Source of the DNA: Desulfocapsa sp.
GTDB taxonomy: Bacteria; Desulfobacterota; Desulfobulbia; Desulfobulbales; Desulfocapsaceae
Assembly (NCBI GenBank): GCA_029934915.1
Contig: JAOZLI010000015.1
Span: 1-20,802 of the forward strand
DNA: 20,802 nucleotides
Direction: 5' to 3'
Within the stretch, counting starts at the first letter, position 1, and the number at the start of each line of letters is the position of its first letter. The notes under the pieces are model-generated. The model was not told where the DNA came from. It saw only the letters and a list, made by a program, of their open reading frames with translations, and ran no database searches. Positions 1 to 8,007 of this stretch are shown here, piece by piece. Both the position numbers and the translations under genes were made by a program.

Positions 1-98
1 TTCCTGAATATACGTAATATAATAGAGATCAAAAATTAATTTTGGCAAGTTCGAAAAACATCCTTTTATGAACGAGATTAGGAAAGTTCCCAGTTTTC

Positions 99-1487
99 TT
101 ATTTCTTCTTTTTTATTCCATACTTCTTCATCTTATACTGGAGCAAGCTTTTAGTGATCCCAAGTTGTTCCGCGGCACGAGCCTGCACATATCCGTTTTC
201 ATCGAGTGCCCGATGAAGCATTTTGTCTTCTATTGCATAAAGAACATCGTTTAGATTCGCATCCACTGGGATCAATTGGGCGAGATCAATCTCATTTCCC
301 CACTGCTGTTTCTTATCAGTGCCAAGGGATTCCGGATGCACATCATTGTCTGTAATGGTGTTCTCATTACAAAGAATGGCTGCACGTTCAATGCTATTTT
401 CAAGTTCCCTGACATTTCCATCCCAGGGCAAGCTCACTAAAAGACGCATGGCTTCGTGATTAATCGTGAGATCCGTCTTACCGAGACGATCAGCCACAGA
501 TTTCACAAAATATTCAACAAGAAGCGGGATATCATCCTGCCGTTCTCGCAGAGCAGGCAGAGCGACATGAATAACATTTAAACGGTAATAGAGATCTTCC
601 CGAAATGTACCCTTATGTACCTCATCCTTGAGCTCTTTATTTGTGGCACTCACAATACGTACATCAACCTTAAGCGTTTTGTTACCTCCGACACGCTCAA
701 AGCTTTTTTCCTGAATTGCACGTAACAATTTCGCCTGTAGAGCAAGTGGAATTTCTCCAATTTCATCCAAAAAAAGCGTTCCCTCATCTGCCATCTCAAA
801 ACGACCTTTACGCATGGCAACAGCACCGGTAAATGCCCCCTTTTCATGACCAAACAATTCACTTTCCAGAAGATTCTCGGCAAGAGCCGCACAGTTAACA
901 GTGATAAAGGGCTTTTTAGCTCTTGGGCTATTGTAATGAATAGCTTTGGCCACCAACTCTTTTCCTGTACCGGATTCACCGGAAATCAACACAGAAGATG
1001 GCGTCGGAGCGACTTTTTCAATAAGCTCATAGACCTGCAACATTGACTTGTTCTTCCCCACCATTCCGGCAAAGCCGGTGCGGGTAAGCATCTCTTTTCG
1101 GAGTCGGCTATTTTCCTGGATAAGAGAATAATGTTCAACAGCTTTATTGACATTAACCAGCAGTTCTTCATTGGAAAAAGGCTTGGACAGATAATTATAA
1201 GCACCGGCCTGCATGGCAGCCACAGCTTTGTCAACTTCTGCAAAGGCTGTGATCATGATCACCGGAAGATGCGGATTCGTTTCTTTAATCTTTGCAAGAA
1301 ACTGCAGACCATCCATTTGCGGCATCTGCATATCTGTAATAACCAGATCAAGATCAACTTCCATTACATAGCCAACTCCCTCCCTCCCGGACGGAGCAGT
1401 AAACACCTCAAACCCCTCATCACGCAGGAGTTCGGAAAGGATAATCAGATAATTGGGTTCATCATCAACTACAAGTATTGAATGCAT
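99..1487 (-). CDS. NtrC-family sigma-54-dependent response regulator (REC-AAA+-Fis HTH)
   Basis: A 462-residue cytoplasmic transcription activator of the NtrC/AtoC type. The receiver domain (about 1-120) has the acidic pocket D8-D9, phospho-acceptor D52, T80 and K102. The sigma-54 interaction AAA+ domain follows, with Walker A GESGTGKE at 170-177, the sigma-54-contacting loop GAFTGA at 217-222 and a Walker B reading LFLDE. The C-terminal Fis-type helix-turn-helix includes ARAAEQLGITKSLLQYK. A TTG 21 bases upstream would add seven residues, but the ATG at 1487 starts exactly at the receiver domain and has AGAAGGA at a good distance inside the end of the upstream gene. It lies 4 bp after the PHP gene, so the two are probably co-transcribed. 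No cognate kinase is adjacent inside the window, so the signal is unknown. Family assignment is very secure; the target genes are not visible. Confidence 0.96.
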   Translation of the reverse strand: MHSILVVDDEPNYLIILSELLRDEGFEVFTAPSGREGVGYVMEVDLDLVITDMQMPQMDGLQFLAKIKETNPHLPVIMITAFAEVDKAVAAMQAGAYNYLSKPFSNEELLVNVNKAVEHYSLIQENSRLRKEMLTRTGFAGMVGKNKSMLQVYELIEKVAPTPSSVLISGESGTGKELVAKAIHYNSPRAKKPFITVNCAALAENLLESELFGHEKGAFTGAVAMRKGRFEMADEGTLFLDEIGEIPLALQAKLLRAIQEKSFERVGGNKTLKVDVRIVSATNKELKDEVHKGTFREDLYYRLNVIHVALPALRERQDDIPLLVEYFVKSVADRLGKTDLTINHEAMRLLVSLPWDGNVRELENSIERAAILCNENTITDNDVHPESLGTDKKQQWGNEIDLAQLIPVDANLNDVLYAIEDKMLHRALDENGYVQARAAEQLGITKSLLQYKMKKYGIKKKK

Positions 1488-1491
1488 TCTG

Positions 1492-2337
1492 CTATTCCTT
1501 CTGAGCAAGTCGCTCTTTCATCTTTTCAAGCAATTCCGGAGGCACATAGACATTATGTCCTCCAGCCAGACGGGTTCCCGGGCGAATATCACCATGATAG
1601 TCACTCCCACCGGTGAGAAAAAGATCAGATTTTTCTGCGAATTTCCTGATACGCTTCTGCATCTTCTTTTTTTGGCTTGGATAATATGTTTCAATGCCAT
1701 TCAGACCATATGTTTTTAACAGCGGCAGCAAAGAATTTAAAACGGAGAGTGTCTTGTCCACCTGAATCGGATGTGCAAGCACCGCAAGTCCACCTGCAGC
1801 ACGGATAAAAGCAATCGCCTCTCTAGCGGAGTAAGCAAATCTGCCAACATAGGCTCGGCAGCCTTTTGCCAGATATTTATCAAAGGCTTCCGGCATTGAC
1901 CGTACGACACCATGATCCATCAATAATCTGGCAATATGCGGCCTGCCTGTCTGCCCTACCCCTGAAATGCTTTGTAACTCTTCAAGGGTTGCATCAACAC
2001 CAAGATCTTGCAATTTAACAATGATCTTCTCATTTCGCCTGTCTCGCGCCTTCTGTAAGACAGCAAGAGCCTCTGCCATATCTTTTTGTAGTGGGTCTAC
2101 ATAATACCCCAGGATATGTAAAACATGCTCCTGATGAACAACACTTAGTTCAACTCCCGGCACAACCTCTACATCGTATTCATCTGCCACAGCCATTGCC
2201 TCAGCAACACCAGCCATGGTATCATGGTCTGTCAGGGCAAGAGCTGTTACTCCACTTATTGAGGCCAGATAAACCAATTCTGCAGGGCTTTTTGTTCCAT
2301 CGGAAAAATGGGAATGAGTATGCAGATCTATAGTCAT
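1492..2337 (-). CDS. PHP-domain metal-dependent phosphoesterase (RNase AM / YciV-TrpH-like)
   Basis: A 281-residue soluble enzyme of the polymerase-and-histidinol-phosphatase family. The metal ligands typical of PHP proteins are visible: DLHTHSHFSDG with H6, H8 and D13, then TDHD at 36-39, the GVELS glutamate E63, H74 in HVLHILGY, and later AHP and GGSDYHG. The insert with TGRPHIARLLMDHGVV and the overall length match the E. coli YciV (RNase AM, 5'-to-3' exonuclease / 3',5'-nucleotide bisphosphate phosphatase) group. The likely reaction is trinuclear-metal hydrolysis of a nucleotide or RNA 5' end; the exact substrate is inferred from family. The ATG at 2337 begins the conserved motif after three residues but has only an AT-rich leader and no clear Shine-Dalgarno. 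It is the first gene of the leftward pair with the sigma-54 response regulator. Confidence 0.93.
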   Translation of the reverse strand: MTIDLHTHSHFSDGTKSPAELVYLASISGVTALALTDHDTMAGVAEAMAVADEYDVEVVPGVELSVVHQEHVLHILGYYVDPLQKDMAEALAVLQKARDRRNEKIIVKLQDLGVDATLEELQSISGVGQTGRPHIARLLMDHGVVRSMPEAFDKYLAKGCRAYVGRFAYSAREAIAFIRAAGGLAVLAHPIQVDKTLSVLNSLLPLLKTYGLNGIETYYPSQKKKMQKRIRKFAEKSDLFLTGGSDYHGDIRPGTRLAGGHNVYVPPELLEKMKERLAQKE

Positions 2338-2368
2338 GGATTTTATTTATTTTTTAACGTGTAAACTC

Positions 2369-2397
2369 TTGACACTTTAGAGGTTCTGTCACACATT
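2369..2397 (+). promoter_or_regulatory. weak sigma-70-type promoter candidate upstream of trxC
   Basis: A perfect TTGACA box (2369-2374) lies in the 113-bp divergent gap between the PHP gene and trxC. Seventeen bases later stands CACATT, which matches only three of six positions of the -10 consensus. The -35 is persuasive and the -10 is not. The rest of the gap is AT-rich without other structure. Confidence 0.3.
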
Positions 2398-2450
2398 CTA
2401 CCTAACTCCAGCGAAGGAGTATAGATAAAAAATATAATTGGAGACTTTTC

Positions 2451-2891
2451 GTGAACAGTATCATTCTTACCTGCCCATCCTGCTCAGCAAAAAACAGAAT
2501 CCCTGCCGGGAAACAACACCTTTCCCCAAAATGTGGTAAATGTGGAAAACAAATTGATGTACAAGGAGTAGCTATCCCTGTTGAGTTAACGGATAAGGAA
2601 TTTCAGACTTTTGTCAAAAACGCATCAATCCCTGTGATGGTTGACTTTTATTCTCCCACCTGCGGCCCATGCAAATCAATTGCTCCTGTCATTGTAAAAC
2701 TTGCAGCAGATTATTTGGGCAGAGTTATCATTGCAAAACTTGACACTTCTACAAACCCGGGGACAGCCATGCATTACCAGATACGTGGTGTACCAAGCCT
2801 CTACTTTTTTAAAAACGGGGAAGTGATTGATCAAATTGTAGGGGCTCCGCCGGAAGGGCAGTTGCGACAAAAACTGGATTCGATAATTTAA
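2451..2891 (+). CDS. trxC: Thioredoxin 2 (zinc-ribbon thioredoxin, TrxC type)
   Basis: A 146-residue cytoplasmic thiol-disulfide reductase. The N-terminal zinc ribbon is formed by C8-x2-C11 and C28-x2-C31, followed by NRIP as in other TrxC proteins. The thioredoxin domain begins near residue 45, with the active-site CGPC at 71-74 and the cis-proline at 115 in GVPS. The residue before the active-site cysteine is threonine (SPTCGPC) where thioredoxins usually have tryptophan, which may change the redox potential or partner choice. The start is GTG at 2451, preceded by TTGGAG at good spacing, and the protein aligns with TrxC from its first residue. It is first in a same-strand series with envelope proteins, 77 bp before the next gene. 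A role in reducing partner proteins under oxidative stress is known for the family; the specific partner here is unknown. Confidence 0.93.
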   Translation: MNSIILTCPSCSAKNRIPAGKQHLSPKCGKCGKQIDVQGVAIPVELTDKEFQTFVKNASIPVMVDFYSPTCGPCKSIAPVIVKLAADYLGRVIIAKLDTSTNPGTAMHYQIRGVPSLYFFKNGEVIDQIVGAPPEGQLRQKLDSII

Positions 2892-2968
2892 TTTAGCTTT
2901 ATTTTTTCAATTGTTATCCGATATAGTTATGTAAAAGAACTTTTTGCAAATAACTCCGGGAAAACACA

Positions 2969-3643
2969 ATGCGCTTATTTTTCATCTTTTTGCTTCTCTT
3001 TTTAGTGACTGGCTGCACTCGTTTACCACAACCGGCATCCTACGCCTACAGTGAGCAGCAGAAGATGCAGGCTGCGTATCACTGGGATGTCTTAGCAAGC
3101 GATGTGGCAAACCAGATCAACAACCAGCTTGTCCGCAGTGACTATATAGATAAGGCCGTATTCGTCAAAAGCACCTGCGGCACAGATGCTGACCCCTGTG
3201 AACCCAGACAAACCACACAGTTCAACGAAGGCTTCCGTGACTTACTCATCACACGCCTGGTAAATTTTGGAGTGCCCACTTCAACTGAAAAAACAATCTC
3301 TGCAATTCAAGTAGATTATAAAGTGCAAGTAATTTATCACGCAACAAATCGTCGAACCTTTGCCCCCGGAAGTCTGTCGATTCTCACTGCTGCAATATCT
3401 GTTTTTCGTCATGCAGCAACGGAGTTACAACTACAGGCACTGGCCGCAGGGCTTGAGATAATGAACGCAGCTGGCCCCCGTGCTGGCCATTACGAAGTAA
3501 TTATTACCACCTCCATGGTCACAGACGAGAAATATCTATTCAGAACCTCCGATATTTATTACATTAATGATCCAGACTTCTGGCATTATCAGGATTATTC
3601 CACAGGTAAAACTATTCGCATGGTATCATCACTCGATCAATGA
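2969..3643 (+). CDS. Predicted outer-membrane lipoprotein of unknown function
   Basis: A 224-residue protein that I do not recognise as a named family. It starts with a short hydrophobic signal and a clear lipobox, LVTGC, so C16 should be lipidated after signal peptidase II cleavage. The remainder is soluble, with a pair of cysteines in STCGTDADPC that could form a disulfide in the periplasm, and a hydrophobic stretch near residues 135-165. The stop overlaps the start of the next lipoprotein by 4 bp (ATGA), which argues for translational coupling and a shared job with the FlgO-domain lipoprotein. The general layout (alpha/beta segments such as GFRDLLITRLVNFGVP followed by a strand-rich part) resembles that of the FlgO neighbour, so it could be a diverged relative. 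That is a guess from appearance only. Confidence 0.85.
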   Translation: MRLFFIFLLLFLVTGCTRLPQPASYAYSEQQKMQAAYHWDVLASDVANQINNQLVRSDYIDKAVFVKSTCGTDADPCEPRQTTQFNEGFRDLLITRLVNFGVPTSTEKTISAIQVDYKVQVIYHATNRRTFAPGSLSILTAAISVFRHAATELQLQALAAGLEIMNAAGPRAGHYEVIITTSMVTDEKYLFRTSDIYYINDPDFWHYQDYSTGKTIRMVSSLDQ

Positions 3644-4263
3644 AACATATACGAAACCTCATTTTTCTCTGCATTGTTATATTACCGCTTTCCAGTTGTT
3701 CCACGTTAAATTGTACCCTTCTTGAAGGGTTCCTTGGAGGGGATGTCAACCTGATTAGTCTTGGGAATAAAATTGCAGATGATCTCATTTCCAGTGCCAC
3801 ACCTCCTCTTATGCCAAGGCACCCTGAAGATGCAGTGCTAACATCCACCTTTGTTAATATCGACAACTTTGAACAATCATCGACCTTTGGTCGTCTGTTG
3901 CAAAGTCATGCGGGGACACGTCTCGTACAGCTGGGCTACACAGTGAAAGAAATTTCCCTTCGTAACACCATGACGATACGTCCTGGAGATGGCGAAAAAA
4001 TCCTCTCAAGGGATCTGTCACAAATCAGCCCTGACCAACCCGTACAGGCAATTATGCTTGGCACCTACTCACTGAACAACCGAATTCTTTATATCACTGC
4101 TAAACTCGTAAATCCTGTCAGTCATAACATTCTAGCGGCTAAGAGCTACCGCCTGTGTATGGATGACAACCTCCTTGCAATGTTTGGTCTGCAACGCAGA
4201 CATGAAGATCCTGACACTGTTGGTGCCCCTTCCGAGTCGGCCATTAACTCCATTTTCTATTAA
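3640..4263 (+). CDS. FlgO-domain outer-membrane lipoprotein
   Basis: A 207-residue lipoprotein with lipobox LSSC (lipidated C20). The body matches the FlgO domain pattern: a strand with TFVNIDNFEQSSTFGRLL, then LVQLGYTVKEISLRNTMTI, then GEKILSRDLSQI, then AIMLGTYSLNNRILYITAKLV. In Vibrio, FlgO is an outer-membrane protein needed for normal flagellar assembly and motility together with FlgP and FlgT. No other flagellar gene lies in this window, so here it more likely belongs to a general envelope function. Its start overlaps the end of the preceding lipoprotein gene. It is followed after 19 bp by a small gene of unknown function. The domain call is strong, the biological role is inferred and uncertain. 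Confidence 0.85.
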   Translation: MKHIRNLIFLCIVILPLSSCSTLNCTLLEGFLGGDVNLISLGNKIADDLISSATPPLMPRHPEDAVLTSTFVNIDNFEQSSTFGRLLQSHAGTRLVQLGYTVKEISLRNTMTIRPGDGEKILSRDLSQISPDQPVQAIMLGTYSLNNRILYITAKLVNPVSHNILAAKSYRLCMDDNLLAMFGLQRRHEDPDTVGAPSESAINSIFY

Positions 4264-4282
4264 CCCATTAGCTGTTTATCCC

Positions 4283-4591
4283 ATGGCTCTTGTCAATATT
4301 GCAACCCTGCTCACAGATGTTAAACGAAGTTTAAAAAATATCAGTTTCCCCGGCGGCATTGAATTGTTATCCTATAAACGAAATCGCGGGATTGCAATTC
4401 TCACACGAGAAGATTTAACACTTGAACTCAGGGAATTTGGCTACAAAGAGCAGGAAATCGTCATCCCTGAAAACCGTTTGACAAAAGAATTAAAAACCAT
4501 GATTAAACGTGAATTCCCAAGAAGCAGAAAGGTTCGGCTCATCAAGATAAGCCATCCTGAAGAACTTGAACGGGTTCACCAGAAAATATAA
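4283..4591 (+). CDS. Small hypothetical protein (102 aa)
   Basis: A 102-residue, charged, soluble protein without signal peptide, membrane segment or cysteine. I do not recognise the family. It has the appearance of a compact alpha/beta fold: MALVNIATLLTDVKRSLKNI, then GGIELLSYKRNRGIAILTR, then a lysine/arginine-rich C-terminal half ending HPEELERVHQKI. The frame is open further upstream to 4163, but that part overlaps the FlgO gene in another frame and reads as out-of-frame sequence; the ATG at 4283, just after the FlgO stop, is the sensible start although no good Shine-Dalgarno precedes it, as expected for a coupled downstream gene. It lies between the FlgO-like gene and a Cys-rich small protein in the same direction. 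Confidence 0.7.
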   Translation: MALVNIATLLTDVKRSLKNISFPGGIELLSYKRNRGIAILTREDLTLELREFGYKEQEIVIPENRLTKELKTMIKREFPRSRKVRLIKISHPEELERVHQKI

Positions 4592-4608
4592 TATGAAACG
4601 GGTAAACA

Positions 4609-4839
4609 ATGCTGACAATACGCTGCGCCGCCTGTAAGAAAAAGCTCTGGCGTTATGACAAAATTGGCCAGGGAGAGGTCCTCCGTTGCCATAAAGACAG
4701 AATTAAAAAGATGTTTAATTCACAGATGAATGGCCATAAAATTCAGTGCCCCTGTGGAAAAGATATTGGCATAGACAAGGGTGGAAACTACAAAATGATT
4801 GCCAAAGCCTTCACCTACAAGGGAACAAAACGAAACTAA
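4609..4839 (+). CDS. Small Cys-rich zinc-ribbon-like protein (76 aa)
   Basis: A 76-residue basic protein with paired cysteines: CAAC at 6-9, a single Cys in VLRCHKD near residue 27, and CPC near 48-50 in HKIQCPCGKDIGID. Two Cys pairs separated by about 40 residues suggest a zinc ribbon, though the second pair is CxC rather than CxxC. No named family is recognised. It starts with ATG 17 bp after the previous gene and is followed by 108 bp without a gene before the L,D-transpeptidase-fold gene. It may bind metal or nucleic acid, or act in thiol chemistry together with the thioredoxin at the head of the series; this is speculation from composition and position. Confidence 0.7.
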   Translation: MLTIRCAACKKKLWRYDKIGQGEVLRCHKDRIKKMFNSQMNGHKIQCPCGKDIGIDKGGNYKMIAKAFTYKGTKRN

Positions 4840-4947
4840 TTCGATTTTTCTGGACTTTCAAACCTTTCCCGCTTACCCTTATTTGAAGGAATCATTCTTT
4901 GCTCAACTCAACGCAGCTCCATCGGCAGCCAGCTGATCCCGAATAAT

Positions 4948-5760
4948 ATGCGAACTCTCAGCCTGCTCATCCTTTTTCTCTCCCTGAGTCTTACCCGGAA
5001 TGGGGTCGCTGACAGCACCATTCCATCCAGTAAAAGATCCCAGGCAACTTACGAACGTATATCTCCTAAACTTACCTATGCAATGCAGAGCAAAAATCAT
5101 CGCTTAGGAGATGCTGTTTTTATCAGAATTTTCAAAAAGGAAAGAGAGCTTGAGGTATGGATGCAAAATGGCCTCAGTTATGACCATTTCAAAACATACT
5201 CCATCTGTTATAATTCTGGAAAATTAGGCCCCAAATTAAGGGAAGGTGACAAACAAAGCCCTGAAGGATTCTACACCGTTGGAGCCAAACAGCTGAATCC
5301 AAACTCAGATTATCACCTCTCTTTTAACCTTGGATTTCCAAATGAATACGACAGGAGCCTTAAACGCACAGGCTCATTGCTTATGGTTCACGGCCGCTGC
5401 TCATCTGCCGGTTGTTTTGCCATGACAGATTTTCGCATGGATGAGATCTATACCATCGTCGAATCTGCTATTATAGCAGGCCAACGTCAGGTCCCCGTGC
5501 ATATTTTCCCATTCAGAATGACCAGGGCCAATATGCGCAAACACAAAGCCTCCAAATGGCTCGCGTTCTGGAAAAATCTGAAAGAAGGATTTGATTTTTT
5601 TGAAGGTCACCACACGACACCTATGATCACTGTTCAGGATAAACGCTATCATTTTTTCACATTTCGCCCCATGTTCTTTGGTGGCGAATTCCCTTCAAGG
5701 CCACGAGAAAATAAATACGTTGATTTCAAAAAACGTACTCGACGGATAGAAACTCTGTAG
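4948..5760 (+). CDS. YafK/DpaA-like L,D-transpeptidase-fold peptidoglycan enzyme
   Basis: A 270-residue exported protein. Residues 1-22 form a signal peptide. The YkuD-type catalytic motif is clear: H148-G-x3-S153-x-G-C156, with the nucleophile C156 in SSAGCFAM. Upstream blocks such as SPEGFYTVGAKQLNPNSDYHLSFNLGFPNEYD are those of the YafK subgroup. E. coli YafK (DpaA/LdtF) cuts the bond between peptidoglycan and Braun lipoprotein instead of making 3-3 crosslinks, so a periplasmic amidase on cell-wall-anchored protein is the best guess. A basic C-terminal extension of about 80 residues follows. The ATG at 4948 starts directly at the signal peptide, but no Shine-Dalgarno is visible, and the reading frame is open back to the stop of the previous gene at 4839 without an ATG, GTG or TTG. 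It ends the envelope gene series. Confidence 0.92.
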   Translation: MRTLSLLILFLSLSLTRNGVADSTIPSSKRSQATYERISPKLTYAMQSKNHRLGDAVFIRIFKKERELEVWMQNGLSYDHFKTYSICYNSGKLGPKLREGDKQSPEGFYTVGAKQLNPNSDYHLSFNLGFPNEYDRSLKRTGSLLMVHGRCSSAGCFAMTDFRMDEIYTIVESAIIAGQRQVPVHIFPFRMTRANMRKHKASKWLAFWKNLKEGFDFFEGHHTTPMITVQDKRYHFFTFRPMFFGGEFPSRPRENKYVDFKKRTRRIETL

Positions 5761-5781
5761 TATTTCAAATAACATCTATTC

Positions 5782-5797
5782 CGGCACGGTCTGTGCA
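5782..5797 (+). promoter_or_regulatory. sigma-54 (-24/-12) promoter candidate for the kinase/PAS/activator operon
   Basis: The sequence CGGCACGGTCTGTGCA fits the sigma-54 consensus TGGCACG-N4-TTGCA with the invariant GG (5783-5784) and GC (5795-5796) exactly ten bases apart; the deviations are C for the first T and G for the first T of TTGCA. A start site near 5808 would leave a leader of about 127 bases before the kinase ATG. The rest of the 174-bp gap shows a small CTACA/TGTAG inverted repeat near 5877-5890 and no terminator. Confidence 0.6.
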
Positions 5798-5934
5798 TTT
5801 CCGTTCATAAAACACATATTCGTCGCATTTCTCGCGACACTAGTGCCGTAATTGTGTAGCATGATGTCTTCTTATACTACACATATGTAGCAACCGTTCT
5901 TTCGGGAATTCTTTTTTTACAGGTCGGATACCAC

Positions 5935-7950
5935 ATGAACTCATCGAGAAGAAATGACATCCTCCTGGCCATCAACGAGCTGGGGACAGCTGACGCCAGA
6001 GAATCCAATGGACAGGACAAATTCCTGGAAAAATGCTGCAACATTCTTATACAAAACCAGGAATATTGCCTTATCTGGGCTGGCACCCGAGACGATGACA
6101 ATTTAGCGATAACACCAGTAGTGGCGCTTACCTCAGCTGAAATCCCTGAACAGGACTGCATGTCTCTTGTTGAACAGGTGGTAACAGATATGGATGAAGA
6201 AAATCCTGCCGCCAAAGCGCTTATCTCAGGAACCTATGTAATCTGCCAGGATGTTCGTAACCAGAAAGAATTTAAAGCATTACGCGAAATATCTCATCAA
6301 ACGGGTTTCCGCTCCTGCTCCGCCTGGCCTTTAGAATATAAAGGCAAGGAATTCGGCGTACTCAACATCCATTCCGAAAAAATAAACTGCTTTACCAGCC
6401 AGGAGATCTCTTTTTTACGAACCGTTATTGCCGACATTTCCCTTGCCCTTCACTCCCGTGATATTTCGTTACGCATGCAGATTGAGCGTGATTTCAACCA
6501 GGAAATCGTGGACACCATGCAGGCATTACTGGTTTCCGTTTCTCCTTGCGGGCGAATCCTCTCCTTTAACCAGATTGCCGAAAAAGTTTCCGGCTACAAA
6601 GAAGAAGAAGTAATTGACCGCTACTGGGTTGATGTGCTTATGGCTCCAGCCCATAGAAAATTAAACCAGCAACTGGTCAGCAAAACCCTCAAAGGTGAAC
6701 AGAGCCAGCAAAATTTTGATGCCTGCCTGATGACTAAAGACAAAATAAAGCGCTTTATTAACTGGCACGCCTCTTTCAGACAAAACATAGAACAGAGTAA
6801 AGTCGGTATGGTTCTATTTGGGATCGATGTTACCGGGCAACTGCTCGCAAGTTGTGAACTCAATCAAGCCATTAACCAGTGGGAAAATATATTTGCTGCC
6901 ATTCAGGATCCCGCACTGATTGTTTCGCACGATCCGGTAATAATTCTAGATGCGAACCCTGCCACTTTCGATGCTGCCAGAAAACCACGTTCCGAGGTGG
7001 TTGGGCACGGAGTGTGCGATATTCTTCATCTTGGCCGCCTGAAAGGAAAGTTATGCCCCCTTGAAGACCTTATTCACAAACGACAAAGCAGAATCATCGA
7101 GACAGAACTTCGAGGCCTGCATGGTAACTATCTACTGACCATCAGTCCCTTGAATCTACAGGAACACAATATGGAAGCAACACTTCTTGTGGCCCGTGAG
7201 ATGTCTGAAGAAGAACTCCTCAAAGCCGAAGCCATGCGAGGTGCACAACTGGCATCCATTGGCGAGTTAGCCGCTGGGGTCGCACATGAAATAAACAACC
7301 CCATTAATGGTATTATCAATTATGCCCAGATCATCCTGGATGATCCAGAAGATAAGGAATGTCCTGATCTTCTGACTCGCATAATAAAAGAAGGAAAAAG
7401 GGTAGCCTCCATCGTCTCCAATCTTCTTGATTTTTCACGGCGCCGGGATGATTCACCGGAATCTGTTTCCATGGATAAAATCATTCATTCCTGCCTTGAA
7501 CTTGTTAACCATCGTTTCAAAAGTGACAGAATTATTCTTCAACTCAGTATTCCAGAAAATTTACCCCTGCTCTACTGCAATGCTCAGCAGATTCAGCAGG
7601 TGGTGCTCAATATCTTATCCAACGGACGTTACGCATTGAATTCCAGATACAAGCAGGACGACCCAAACAAAATTTTTTCCATTGTCTGTGCCGAGATAAC
7701 GCGCGATGACGTGCCCTATCTACAACTCACACTCACTGATAACGGCACTGGCATTGAACATGACACCATTGAAAGAGTTTTTGACCCCTTCTACTCCACA
7801 AAACCCAAGGGTGAAGGAACAGGTCTTGGCCTGAGTATCAGCCATGGTCTTATCCACGACAACAATGGTTTCCTGCGAATCCAAAGTGAACCCGGCGAAT
7901 CCACATCCCTTATTGTAGAGTTGCCAATTGCAAAAGATAACGACCTATAA
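5935..7950 (+). CDS. Soluble GAF-PAS-PAS sensor histidine kinase
   Basis: A 671-residue histidine kinase without signal peptide or membrane segment, so it senses a cytoplasmic cue. Residues about 20-175 look like a GAF domain (WPLEYKGKEFGVLNIHS block), followed by two PAS-like domains at about 190-300 and 305-425. The dimerisation/phospho-acceptor domain contains H451 in GVAHEINNPINGI. The HATPase domain has an N box (VVLNILSNGRYAL), G1 DNGTGI, the F box FDPFYSTKPKGEGTG and G2 GTGLGLSI, so it should be active. The H-box with HEINNP places it with NtrB/AtoS-like kinases that pair with sigma-54 activators, in agreement with the activator two genes downstream. The ATG has AGGTCGG upstream and follows a sigma-54 promoter candidate. 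Two cysteines near the start (KCCN) could take part in redox sensing, but nothing proves this. Confidence 0.95.
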   Translation: MNSSRRNDILLAINELGTADARESNGQDKFLEKCCNILIQNQEYCLIWAGTRDDDNLAITPVVALTSAEIPEQDCMSLVEQVVTDMDEENPAAKALISGTYVICQDVRNQKEFKALREISHQTGFRSCSAWPLEYKGKEFGVLNIHSEKINCFTSQEISFLRTVIADISLALHSRDISLRMQIERDFNQEIVDTMQALLVSVSPCGRILSFNQIAEKVSGYKEEEVIDRYWVDVLMAPAHRKLNQQLVSKTLKGEQSQQNFDACLMTKDKIKRFINWHASFRQNIEQSKVGMVLFGIDVTGQLLASCELNQAINQWENIFAAIQDPALIVSHDPVIILDANPATFDAARKPRSEVVGHGVCDILHLGRLKGKLCPLEDLIHKRQSRIIETELRGLHGNYLLTISPLNLQEHNMEATLLVAREMSEEELLKAEAMRGAQLASIGELAAGVAHEINNPINGIINYAQIILDDPEDKECPDLLTRIIKEGKRVASIVSNLLDFSRRRDDSPESVSMDKIIHSCLELVNHRFKSDRIILQLSIPENLPLLYCNAQQIQQVVLNILSNGRYALNSRYKQDDPNKIFSIVCAEITRDDVPYLQLTLTDNGTGIEHDTIERVFDPFYSTKPKGEGTGLGLSISHGLIHDNNGFLRIQSEPGESTSLIVELPIAKDNDL

Positions 7951-8007
7951 TACATTTCAATTATACGCATTGCTTTCTTCCGTAACCATGCCCCCAAGGA
8001 GGACTTC

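Noticed and set aside
4163..4282. A longer start for the 102-residue hypothetical protein
   Set aside because: The extra 40 codons overlap the FlgO-like gene in another frame and read as out-of-frame sequence.
5877..6215. A minus-strand open frame at the start of the GAF-PAS kinase
   Set aside because: Antisense to the kinase's coding region, with serine-rich low-information sequence typical of shadow frames.
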